From Brevibacterium picturae (GTDB lineage: Bacteria; Actinomycetota; Actinomycetes; Actinomycetales; Brevibacteriaceae), in the NCBI RefSeq assembly GCF_030453725.1, contig NZ_JAKDJU010000090.1, forward strand, positions 1 through 12,218: DNA of 12,218 nucleotides. Direction: 5' to 3'. Positions within the stretch are counted from its first letter, which is position 1. Each line of letters starts with the position of its first letter. Positions 1-6,145 of this stretch are shown in pieces. A program made the position numbers and the translations under genes. The notes under the pieces are model-generated. The model saw nothing but the letters and a program-made list of their open reading frames with translations. It ran no database searches and was not told where the DNA came from.

Positions 1-273
1 CGCTGCACCGGACCGGGTGCGTGCTCGGGTCGGCAGGACATGGGTCCCGGACTGGAGCTGTCCGATCCAGAGGTCGTAGCAGCGGACGAGGAGGACGTCC
101 TTGTCGCCGGCGGCCATCACCCTGCCCACCGACACCTCGGCGCGCTTGGCGATTCCTCGGACCGTGGTGGTCTTGTAGCCGAGTTCGAGGAACAGATCGG
201 CGGCAGCGAAGATGATCTTCTCCTCGGTTCTCAGCCGCCGATCGGTGCGTGAGTGAACATGTTCAGTGACCAT
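1..273 (-). CDS. TetR/AcrR-family transcriptional regulator, N-terminal part (cut by window edge)
   Basis: The minus strand reads open from an ATG at 273 to the window edge, giving 91 residues that begin MVTEHVHSRTDRRLRTEEKI. Residues about 15-62 form a TetR-type DNA-binding domain: the helix IIFAAADLFLELGY, the TTTVRGIAKRAEVSVGRV helix-turn-helix, then the GDKDVLL stretch that occupies the position of the usual 'F.sKe.L' element. The ligand-binding C-terminal half lies outside the window, so the effector cannot be inferred. The gene is divergent from mntH. No Shine-Dalgarno precedes the ATG, but a -10-like TAGGAT ends exactly six bases before it, which suggests a leaderless transcript. A palindrome lies inside the first codons and a matching half-site lies near the putative -35, which suggests autoregulation. 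Whether it also affects mntH is unknown. The family call is secure and the target is not known. Confidence 0.9.
   Translation of the reverse strand, partial: MVTEHVHSRTDRRLRTEEKIIFAAADLFLELGYKTTTVRGIAKRAEVSVGRVMAAGDKDVLLVRCYDLWIGQLQSGTHVLPTRARTRSGAA
249..270. promoter_or_regulatory. Candidate TetR operator: inverted repeat at the start of tetR
   Basis: The perfect 12-bp palindrome TGAACATGTTCA (254-265) extends to a 22-bp inverted repeat with two mismatched pairs. Each arm has the form GTnAnTGAACA. It covers codons 2-9 of the tetR-like gene. Length and position just downstream of the promoter fit an autoregulatory TetR operator, but the assignment is inferred from symmetry and context only. 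Confidence 0.45.
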
Positions 274-279
274 AGTCGA

Positions 280-308
280 ATCCTAAGCCTTTCCGTGTTC
301 AGTTACCA
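280..308 (-). promoter_or_regulatory. Putative leaderless promoter of tetR
   Basis: On the minus strand TAGGAT (285-280) fits the actinobacterial TAnnnT -10 pattern and ends six bases before the ATG at 273, so transcription would start at or next to the A of the ATG. Seventeen bases upstream is TGGTAA (308-303), a weak -35 matching three of six TTGACA positions. The call rests mainly on the -10 geometry, which mntH shares. Confidence 0.4.
297..308. promoter_or_regulatory. Additional copy of the operator half-site in the tetR/mntH gap
   Basis: GTTCAGTTACCA here repeats GTTCAGTGACCA at 261-272 with one mismatch, starting 36 bp apart in the same orientation. It overlaps the region where a -35 box for tetR would lie (TGGTAA read on the minus strand). 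It may be a second, single-arm contact for the same regulator. Confidence 0.35.
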
Positions 309-343
309 GATTCAGACACAGGATGCGGTGAAATGAGCAGGTG

Positions 344-379
344 TTGCCCGGAAGGGAAAGTTAATGTACCTTAACTTTA
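344..379 (+). promoter_or_regulatory. Putative mntH promoter, leaderless
   Basis: TTGCCC at 344-349 (four of six TTGACA positions) and TACCTT at 367-372 (TAnnnT) are separated by 17 bases. The -10 ends six bases before the ATG at 379, so the predicted transcript starts at that ATG. The -10 box lies inside the palindromic metal-repressor-like site at 358-377, so a bound repressor would block RNA polymerase directly. Confidence 0.5.
358..377. promoter_or_regulatory. MntR/DtxR-like operator upstream of mntH
   Basis: AAGTTAATGTACCTTAACTT is a 20-bp inverted repeat with one mismatched pair (365/370). Read in the direction of transcription, its 18-bp core AGTTAAYGTACCTTAACT differs by one base from the site upstream of the ABC manganese operon at 4359-4376. 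Size and symmetry fit DtxR/MntR-family operators. Two occurrences, each placed over the -10 region of a manganese importer, make a shared metalloregulator site likely. The repressor gene is not in this window. Confidence 0.75.
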
Positions 380-1641
380 TGAACGTCGATCCATCGAAAA
401 CCGGCAGCCCCGAAGTCTCCGCGACGCGCCCGAAGAAGGTCTCGACGTTCCTCCTCCTGGGCCCGGCCTTCGTTGCCGCGATCGCGTACGTCGATCCGGG
501 CAATGTCGCGGCCAACCTCACCGCCGGTGCCCAGTATGGATACCGCCTCGTGTGGGTCCTCGTCGCGGCCAACCTCGTCGCCGTCCTCGTGCAGTACCTG
601 TCGTCGAAGCTCGGGCTGGTGTCCGGGCAGTCACTGCCGAGTCTCCTCGGCGACAGGCTGAGTCGACGCTCCCGGCTGGCGTACTGGGCGCAGGCGGAAG
701 TCGTGGCCATCGCCACGGACCTCGCCGAGGTGATCGGCGGTGCCATCGCCCTGAAGATCCTCTTCGACCTGCCGCTCCTCCTCGGCGGAATCATCGTCGG
801 AGTCGTGTCCCTGTTCCTGCTCTCGATCCAGTCCACCCGCGGTCAGCGCCCCTTCGAAACGGTGATCATCACCCTGCTCGCAATCATCGCCATTGGCTTT
901 CTAGCAGGCTTGTTCGTCGGCGATGTGAATTGGGGACAAGCCGCGGGTGGAATCGTCCCCAGGCTCGAGGGCACGAACTCGGTGGTCTTGGCCGCAAGCA
1001 TGCTCGGCGCGACCGTGATGCCGCATGCGATCTACCTGCATTCGGCGCTGTCGGTCGACCGGCACGGCACGGCTCCGCGAGCCTCGATTCCTCAGCTGCT
1101 CAAGGCCAGCCGCTGGGACGTGGTGCTCTCCCTCGTCATCGCAGGCTCAGTCAATATCGCGATGCTGCTTCTGGCCGCCGCCTCGCTGCGCGGTCAGGAC
1201 GGCACCGACACGATCGAGGGCGCGCACGCGGTCGTGACGGCCAACCTCGGCGAGCTTATCGGTCTGTTCTTCGGCATCGGACTGCTCGCCTCGGGGCTGG
1301 CCTCGAGCGCCGTCGGCTCCTATGCGGGGGCCTCGATCATGCAGGGGCTGCTGCGGGTCAACGTGCCGATCGTGTGGCAGCGGGCGGTGACGATGATCCC
1401 CGCGCTCATCATCTTAGGACTCGGTGCGGATCCGACCTGGTCGCTCGTGCTCAGCCAGGTCGTCCTCAGCCTCGGCATCCCGTTCGCAATGATTCCCCTG
1501 GTCAGGCTGACGATGAACCGGACGGTGATGGGGGAGTACACGAACACGAGGATCATCGCGGTCGTGGCGATCGCCGCCTCGGCGCTCATCGTCGTCCTCA
1601 ACGTCGTGCTTCTCGTGCTGCTGGCCCTCGGCATCGACTGA
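379..1641 (+). CDS. mntH: Nramp-family divalent metal transporter (Mn2+/Fe2+)
   Basis: The product is a 420-residue inner-membrane importer of the Nramp/MntH family, which carries Mn2+ (and Fe2+) with protons. Visible hallmarks are the helix 1 metal-binding DPGN (residues 39-42), the helix 6 MPH motif (214-216, in ATVMPHAIYLHS) and the family transport signature around ASGLASSAVGSYAGASIMQG. About eleven hydrophobic helices fit the bacterial family and its usual length. An ATG at 364 would add five residues (MYLNF) and has a purine-rich stretch before it. I prefer the ATG at 379 because the palindrome overlaps 364, and the TTGCCC-17-TACCTT promoter puts the transcript start at 379. The gene is divergent from tetR and convergent with the ABC manganese operon, with which it shares an operator-like sequence, so manganese repression is inferred. 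Retention of both DPGN and MPH argues against a magnesium-type (NRMT) branch. Confidence 0.95.
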   Translation: MNVDPSKTGSPEVSATRPKKVSTFLLLGPAFVAAIAYVDPGNVAANLTAGAQYGYRLVWVLVAANLVAVLVQYLSSKLGLVSGQSLPSLLGDRLSRRSRLAYWAQAEVVAIATDLAEVIGGAIALKILFDLPLLLGGIIVGVVSLFLLSIQSTRGQRPFETVIITLLAIIAIGFLAGLFVGDVNWGQAAGGIVPRLEGTNSVVLAASMLGATVMPHAIYLHSALSVDRHGTAPRASIPQLLKASRWDVVLSLVIAGSVNIAMLLLAAASLRGQDGTDTIEGAHAVVTANLGELIGLFFGIGLLASGLASSAVGSYAGASIMQGLLRVNVPIVWQRAVTMIPALIILGLGADPTWSLVLSQVVLSLGIPFAMIPLVRLTMNRTVMGEYTNTRIIAVVAIAASALIVVLNVVLLVLLALGID

Positions 1642-1685
1642 GGCGGAGGACGGGCTGGGCATCGACTGAAGCGGAGGACGAGCTC
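1630..1685. repeat. 28-bp tandem duplication spanning the mntH stop codon
   Basis: Two adjacent 28-bp copies, 1630-1657 and 1658-1685, differ at only a few positions. Both begin GGCATCGACTGA and continue with a GCGGAGGACG block. The first copy contains the last mntH codons and the stop (TGA 1639-1641). The second lies in the convergent intergenic gap. This looks like a slippage duplication and no function is evident. Confidence 0.8.
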
Positions 1686-1721
1686 GGTCTCTCTGGCCTC
1701 GGTGCCGAGTGCGCCCTCGTA

Positions 1722-2606
1722 TCATGCGTCCGAGCCCGCACCGATGAGGTCTCGACGTCTCTTCCGCGCAGACAGTCGCCGTCCGATGAGCCCGTGTCGG
1801 GGGCTGAACAGGTAGACCAGAGCGAAGATCGCACCTTGGGAGAGTACGACCATCCCACCGGATGCGGTATCGAGGTAGTAGCTCGAGTAGAGCCCGAGCA
1901 AGGCACAGCCGATCGAGATCGCCGGCGCGATGAGCAGCATGCGCTGGAATCGGTCCGTGAGGAGGTATGAGGTGGCGCCGGGAATGATGAGCATGGCGAC
2001 GACGAGCACCACCCCGACGGCCTGCAATGCGACGACGGAGGTGAGCGCGAGCAGCCCGAGCAGCATCGCGCCGAGGAGCTTCGGGTTGAGCCCAAGGGCA
2101 TGGGCGTGAGTGGGGTCGAAGGCGAAGAGCGTGAAATCCCGGTTCTTGGCCACGAGCACCGTCAGGGTGATGGCGCCGAGGATCGACACCTGGAGCAGTT
2201 CGGACCAGGAGACGCCGAGGAGGTTGCCGAAGATGATGTGATTGAGGTCGGTGTGCGACGGCGTGACGGAGATGAGGACCAGACCCAGGGCGAACAGGGA
2301 TGTGAAGACGATCCCGATCGCTGCGTCCTCCTTGATGCGGCTGGTGTCGCGGACTGCACCGATGAGGCCGACGGCGAGGAACCCGAAGATCACCGCACCG
2401 AGGGCGAACGGTGCGCCCAGGGCGTAGGCGAGGACGACGCCGGGCAGCACCGCATGTGAGACGGCATCACCCATGAGCGACCAGCCGATGAGCACCAGCC
2501 AGCACGAGAGCACGGCGCAGACGATCGATGCGATCAGCGTCGTCGCCAAGGCGCGGAGCATGAAGTCGTATCCCAGGGGCTCGAGCACGAGTTGAACGGC
2601 GGTCAT
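1722..2606 (-). CDS. Manganese/zinc-type ABC transporter, permease subunit
   Basis: This 294-residue inner-membrane permease belongs to the ABC-3 (ZnuB/MntB/SitC/TroC) family and forms the channel for the metal delivered by the lipoprotein encoded at 3343-4308. Family features are the loop GWSLMGDAVSHAVLPGVVLAY (about residues 41-61), a later LNHIIFGNLLGVS segment typical of manganese-type members, and eight or so hydrophobic helices. Its C-terminal tail is basic (SARKRRRD). The ATG at 2606 overlaps the ATPase stop by four bases (ATGA), with an AGGA motif just upstream, so translation is probably coupled. It is the last gene of the operon and converges on mntH 80 bp away. The family is certain. 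Manganese is preferred over zinc because of the binding-protein ligands and the operator shared with mntH. Confidence 0.93.
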   Translation of the reverse strand: MTAVQLVLEPLGYDFMLRALATTLIASIVCAVLSCWLVLIGWSLMGDAVSHAVLPGVVLAYALGAPFALGAVIFGFLAVGLIGAVRDTSRIKEDAAIGIVFTSLFALGLVLISVTPSHTDLNHIIFGNLLGVSWSELLQVSILGAITLTVLVAKNRDFTLFAFDPTHAHALGLNPKLLGAMLLGLLALTSVVALQAVGVVLVVAMLIIPGATSYLLTDRFQRMLLIAPAISIGCALLGLYSSYYLDTASGGMVVLSQGAIFALVYLFSPRHGLIGRRLSARKRRRDLIGAGSDA

Positions 2607-3346
2607 GTCCTATCACCGCTGTTCATCACATCGAGTCCGAAGGCCAGGGCGAGGTTCTCGGGTCGGAGGACCTCCTGGGGTTCGCCGTGGAGCAGAACCC
2701 TGCGCATGAGCAGGATCGCCTCATCGGCCAGACTCGGCAGCGCATGCAGATCATGGGTGGACACGAGCACCGTGGCACCGGCCGCGGCGAGCTCTCGCAG
2801 CAGTCGTGTGATCGTTGCTTCGGTGCGCTTGTCGACACCGGCGAACGGTTCGTCGAGGAGCAGGATCGTGGCGCCCTGCGCGATGCCTCTGGCGACGAAT
2901 GCCCGCTTCTTCTGTCCTCCCGAGAGCTGGCCGATCTGGCGGTCGGCGTACTCGGTGAGTTCGACGCGTTCGAGGGCGCGGTCGACGGCCTCGCGGTCGG
3001 CCCTCCGGCGCATCCGCAGCGGTCCCATGTGCCCGTACCGGCCCATGGTGACGACTTCCCGCACCGACAGGGGGAAGTCCCAGTCGACGTCCTCGCTCTG
3101 CGGGACGTAGCCGAGAACGCCCGATCGTCGTGCGCTCATCGTGGACGTGCCATTGATCATCACGCGTCCCCGATCAGGTTCCAACAGTCCCATGATGGTC
3201 TTGAACAGGGTCGATTTGCCGGACCCATTCATGCCGATCAGCCCGCAGATCCGGCCGGCCCCGAGGGTGAGGCCGGCGCGGTCGAGGGCCAGGACCTGCC
3301 CGTAGTGGACGGTCACCTCGTCGACGGTGATGGCGGGCGTGCTCAT
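2603..3346 (-). CDS. Manganese/zinc-type ABC transporter, ATP-binding subunit
   Basis: This 247-residue cytoplasmic ATPase energises the importer. All motifs are intact and in order: Walker A GMNGSGKST (38-46), Q-loop VPQ (Q83), signature LSGGQKKR (141-148), Walker B ILLLDEP (161-167) and the H-loop histidine in STHD (H198). The VPQSEDVDWDFP stretch after the Q-loop is typical of Mn/Zn/Fe chelate-type ATPases (MntA/SitB/ZnuC group). Its ATG at 3346 overlaps the stop of the binding-protein gene by four bases, and its own stop overlaps the permease start by four. The three genes therefore form a tightly coupled operon. A purine-rich GGGAAGAG lies just before the start codon. Confidence 0.95.
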   Translation of the reverse strand: MSTPAITVDEVTVHYGQVLALDRAGLTLGAGRICGLIGMNGSGKSTLFKTIMGLLEPDRGRVMINGTSTMSARRSGVLGYVPQSEDVDWDFPLSVREVVTMGRYGHMGPLRMRRRADREAVDRALERVELTEYADRQIGQLSGGQKKRAFVARGIAQGATILLLDEPFAGVDKRTEATITRLLRELAAAGATVLVSTHDLHALPSLADEAILLMRRVLLHGEPQEVLRPENLALAFGLDVMNSGDRT

Positions 3347-4308
3347 GAGCTCTTCCCGGTCAGGGCATCGGCGATGACTGCGGAATCGTGCCGGATGAGG
3401 TCGAGGTAACTCGGGACCGGGCCGTCGGCCTCGGATAGCGAATCGACGTAGAGTGTGCCGCCGAACTCAGCCTCGGTGGCCTCGACGACCTGCTCCATGG
3501 GTGCTGCGGAGACCGTGGACTCGCAGAACACCGCGGGCACGTCGTTGTCTTCGACGAATTCGATCGCCGAGGTGATCTGACCGGGTGTCGCCTGTGCCTC
3601 TGCGTTGACGGGCCAGATGTACTTCTCACTCAGCCCCGCGTCTCTGGCGAGGTAGGAGAATGCGCCTTCGCAGGTGACGAGCGCGCGCTGTCTCTTCGGC
3701 AGGGCGGACAGGTCTTCCATGAGTTCGTCCTGGACCGTCTGCAGCTCGGCTCTGTAGCTCTCGGCCCGGGCGCTGAATTCCTCCGCGTGCTCGGGGTCGA
3801 GCTCGCTGAATGCTGCGGCCATGTTGTCCGCATAGATCTGGACGTTGAGCGGACTCATCCAGGCATGGGGGTTGGGTTTACCGGCGTACGCATCCTCGGT
3901 GATAGAGAGTTCCTCGATCCCTTCGCTGACGACGGCATGGGGGACGTCGAGGTCGCCGACGAACTGTTCGAACCACTGTTCGAGATTGAGCCCGTTGTCG
4001 ACGACGAGATCGGCTTGCGACGCTCTGCGGATGTCTCCGGGGGTGGGCTCATAGCCGTGGATCTCGGCTCCGGCCTTGGTGATGGACGCGACGTCGAGAT
4101 GCTCGCCGGCGACGTTCTCTGCGATGTCGGCGAGCACGGTGAAGGTGGTGAGGACGACCGGTTTGTCTCCCTGGCCGCCCGGCGAGCCGAGCGAGGAGCT
4201 GCTGGCAGCGCAGGCAGTGAGGCCGAGCGCCAGGGCCGAGGCGGTGACGGCTGTCAGCGTGCGAGCAAGGTGGCGGTGTCTGCGGCAATGATGTCTGAGG
4301 TGGGGCAA
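3343..4308 (-). CDS. Manganese-type ABC transporter substrate-binding lipoprotein
   Basis: This 321-residue TroA/PsaA-like (cluster A-I) binding lipoprotein captures the metal outside the membrane. The N-terminus is basic, followed by a hydrophobic core and the lipobox LTAC with lipidated Cys33, then a Ser/Gly-rich linker. Predicted metal ligands are H84 (in EIHGYEPTP), H148 (NPHAW), E214 (TCEGAFSYL) and D289 (VDSLSE). The sequences around E214 and the following IWPVNAEAQATP resemble the pneumococcal PsaA type, in which His-His-Glu-Asp binds manganese, whereas zinc binders usually have a third histidine. The start is a TTG at 4308, chosen for the AGGAG about seven bases upstream and because it gives a complete signal peptide. 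No in-frame ATG is available nearby. It is the first gene of the operon, behind an operator-like palindrome. Confidence 0.93.
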   Translation of the reverse strand: MPHLRHHCRRHRHLARTLTAVTASALALGLTACAASSSSLGSPGGQGDKPVVLTTFTVLADIAENVAGEHLDVASITKAGAEIHGYEPTPGDIRRASQADLVVDNGLNLEQWFEQFVGDLDVPHAVVSEGIEELSITEDAYAGKPNPHAWMSPLNVQIYADNMAAAFSELDPEHAEEFSARAESYRAELQTVQDELMEDLSALPKRQRALVTCEGAFSYLARDAGLSEKYIWPVNAEAQATPGQITSAIEFVEDNDVPAVFCESTVSAAPMEQVVEATEAEFGGTLYVDSLSEADGPVPSYLDLIRHDSAVIADALTGKSS

Positions 4309-4358
4309 GGCGGCTCCTGCTTCGGAAACTGGTGCCCGAGGCTGAATCGGACTCGAAA

Positions 4359-4376
4359 AGTTAAGGTACGTTAACT
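4359..4376 (-). promoter_or_regulatory. MntR/DtxR-like operator and -10 region of the ABC manganese operon
   Basis: The minus strand reads AGTTAACGTACCTTAACT, an 18-bp inverted repeat with one mismatched pair. It matches the mntH site at 17 of 18 positions in the same orientation relative to transcription. TACCTT at 4368-4363 is the same -10-like hexamer as in mntH, and would give a leader of roughly 45-50 bases before the TTG at 4308. The -35 is not obvious (only a weak TCGGTT nearby). A manganese-responsive repressor acting on both transporters is inferred. Confidence 0.72.
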
Positions 4377-4484
4377 CTAGATCGAACCGATTCGGGTGGC
4401 AACTTTCTCATCTGCGCAAATGGGCAATCCTGTCCGGTTCTGCAGAGCTGTCACTCGTCAACCGTCAGCCGAACAATCCGAGCC

Positions 4485-5999
4485 TCAGCCGCCGCGCAGA
4501 TCCGTCGGCTCGACCATGGTGCGCGGATTCGACCTCACCCACCACGGCCGAGGCGCTCCTTCCTCGGCGGCCTGGCGCCGTTCCTCGCCGGTGGCGTAGC
4601 GGTAGGTGAAGATCCGGACTCGGATGAGTGCCGGTGCCTGACCGTCGAAGGGATCGGGACCCAACTGGGTGCGGATCTGAGCATCCCCGGAGCCGATGCG
4701 CTCAACGAGACGAGAGAACCAGGACTGTCGGTAGTCGCCGAGGGCCGCGAACCACATCAGCCAGTCGAGGCGCAGATGATAGGGCGCGACGATCGGTGAG
4801 CGGCGGCGCACGTCACCGGGTTTGCCCTTGAACACGTAGGGACGCCAGTCGCCTTCAGCCATCGTCGCCTCGGGATCGAGGGTGCCTTCGATGATGATCT
4901 CGTCGCGGGATTCGGTCATCGAACCGAAGGCCCCATAGGCGTTGCCCAGCCCCCACCGGTTGAAGCTCGCGTTCATCAGCTGACCGCGCGAGAAGAGGTT
5001 GCGCAGGGCAGGGACGTTGAGCACGCACTGCCAGATGACGAAGGCCGTGATCAGGATCGCCCACCACAGGGGGAGGGCGCTGGAGGCATCGGTCGCCTCG
5101 GCGCCGGACGAACCGGGCCAGCCCCACCCGGGCCACGGACCGCCGACGATCCAGGCCAGGAACGAGTCGCTGATCCCGGCGAAGGCGAGCAGAATCGTCG
5201 CCCAGTTCAACCACGCATAGTTGCCGGTGACGACGAGCGCGAGCTGCGAGATGATGATGGCGACGGCCGCGAAGGAGGCGATGGGCTGGGGCAGGAACAG
5301 CAGCCACGGGGCGATGAGCTGGATGACATGGCTGCCCAGCGTCTCACTGCGATGCCACCACCCGGGCATGAGGTGGGCGCGGCGGCTGAAGGGGCCCGGC
5401 ATCGGCTGGGTCTGATGGTGGTAGTCCATGGCGGACAGGTCACGCCAGGAGCTGTCCCCGCGCATCTTGATCATGCCCGCCCCGAACTCGACGCGGACGA
5501 CGAACCAGCGGAGGAAGACGATCATCAGCAGCGAAGGAGCCACCTCGTGGGAGCCGAGGAAGCCGACGAGGAACCCGGACTCGAGCAGGAGGGACTCCCA
5601 GCCGAAGCCGTAGAAGCGCTGACCGATGCTCGAGATCGAGAAGTACAGCCACCACATCAGCCCGAACACCGGGATCGTGGTCCACGCGGGACCGGCCTGG
5701 GGCAGTCCGATGATGACGGTCACGGCTGCCAGCATGCCGACGCCGCAGACAATGCGCAGCCGACGGTCGGTGTAGGTGAAGTGCTTCCAACGGAACAGGC
5801 TCGGTGCCTGATCAGAGGTGGTGAGTGCAATGAAGCGAGGTGCTGGGGTCAGCCCGCGCTCACCGAGCAGGGCGGGGAACTGGTTCCAGGCGCTGAGGAA
5901 GGCGATGAAGAACAGAGTCGCGACGCCGCGCTGCAGCACTTCGCGGGCGATCGTGTAGTCCTCGGCGGTCAGGAATGACAGCAGAACCCCGAGGTCCAT
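4485..5999 (-). CDS. Lipase maturation factor (LMF1)-family membrane protein
   Basis: This 504-residue multi-spanning protein resembles the lipase maturation factor family, named for the vertebrate ER protein LMF1 needed for lipase folding. Bacterial members are largely uncharacterised. Seen here: an N-terminal helix with ending FLSAWNQFPALLGERGL (about 34-50), the YGFGWESLLLESGFL segment (130-144), and the family core from about 172 to 219 with FGAGMIKMRGDSSWRDL, then MDYHHQTQPMPGP and WWHRSET. The C-terminal soluble part has KGKPGDV, RRRSPIVAPYHLRLDWLMWF and FTYRYATGE, also typical. The ATG at 5999 is preceded by a strong GAGGAGGT seven bases upstream. It lies between paralog 1 and the manganese operon on the same strand, with 137 and 176 base gaps, so it may be its own unit. 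No lipase gene is nearby, so its client is unknown. Confidence 0.88.
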   Translation of the reverse strand: MDLGVLLSFLTAEDYTIAREVLQRGVATLFFIAFLSAWNQFPALLGERGLTPAPRFIALTTSDQAPSLFRWKHFTYTDRRLRIVCGVGMLAAVTVIIGLPQAGPAWTTIPVFGLMWWLYFSISSIGQRFYGFGWESLLLESGFLVGFLGSHEVAPSLLMIVFLRWFVVRVEFGAGMIKMRGDSSWRDLSAMDYHHQTQPMPGPFSRRAHLMPGWWHRSETLGSHVIQLIAPWLLFLPQPIASFAAVAIIISQLALVVTGNYAWLNWATILLAFAGISDSFLAWIVGGPWPGWGWPGSSGAEATDASSALPLWWAILITAFVIWQCVLNVPALRNLFSRGQLMNASFNRWGLGNAYGAFGSMTESRDEIIIEGTLDPEATMAEGDWRPYVFKGKPGDVRRRSPIVAPYHLRLDWLMWFAALGDYRQSWFSRLVERIGSGDAQIRTQLGPDPFDGQAPALIRVRIFTYRYATGEERRQAAEEGAPRPWWVRSNPRTMVEPTDLRGG

Positions 6000-6028
6000 G
6001 GCTCACACCTCCTCGAACATCGGCCGGC

Positions 6029-6054
6029 CCAGGCCCGGTGGCCCGGTGGCCTGG
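6029..6054. terminator. GC-rich hairpin between paralog 1 and the LMF-like gene
   Basis: CCAGGCC (6029-6035) pairs with GGCCTGG (6048-6054) around a 12-base loop that is itself part of a CCCGGTGGC direct repeat. It lies about 30 bases upstream of the LMF-like start codon and downstream of the paralog 1 stop. No T-tract follows on the minus strand, so a classical intrinsic terminator is not supported. It could be a factor-dependent end, a leader structure or simply GC-rich sequence. Confidence 0.3.
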
Positions 6055-6115
6055 CCCTGGGCGATTCAGTTCCGACTATGGTCCCCGCGTGAAGATTGTG
6101 CAAGGGGGCGGGGTG

Positions 6116-6145
6116 CAGACCTCAGCTCGGCAGACCTCAGCTCGG
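6116..6145. repeat. Perfect 15-bp tandem duplication spanning the paralog 1 stop codon
   Basis: CAGACCTCAGCTCGG occurs twice back to back (6116-6130 and 6131-6145). Read on the minus strand the unit contains TGA, and because 15 is a multiple of three the second stop falls in the same frame. Paralog 1 therefore has two in-frame stops 15 bases apart. Confidence 0.85.

Noticed and set aside
364..378. Longer mntH start at ATG 364 with a purine-rich stretch before it
   Set aside because: This ATG lies inside the operator-like palindrome and upstream of the transcript start predicted from TTGCCC-17-TACCTT. It remains a fallback if the promoter call is wrong.
1686..1721. Short CTCGG/CCGAG inverted repeat as a bidirectional terminator between mntH and the permease gene
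   Set aside because: The loop would be only two bases (or the stem four pairs) and there is no T-tract on either strand.
552..1970. 472-codon plus-strand open frame overlapping mntH and the permease gene
   Set aside because: The translation is Arg/Pro/Gly-rich without family motifs, overlaps two well-supported genes and has no ribosome site. It is a GC-rich shadow frame.
2687..3409. 240-codon plus-strand frame opposite the ATPase gene
   Set aside because: It is antisense to an ATPase with all motifs intact, and the composition is typical of a shadow frame.
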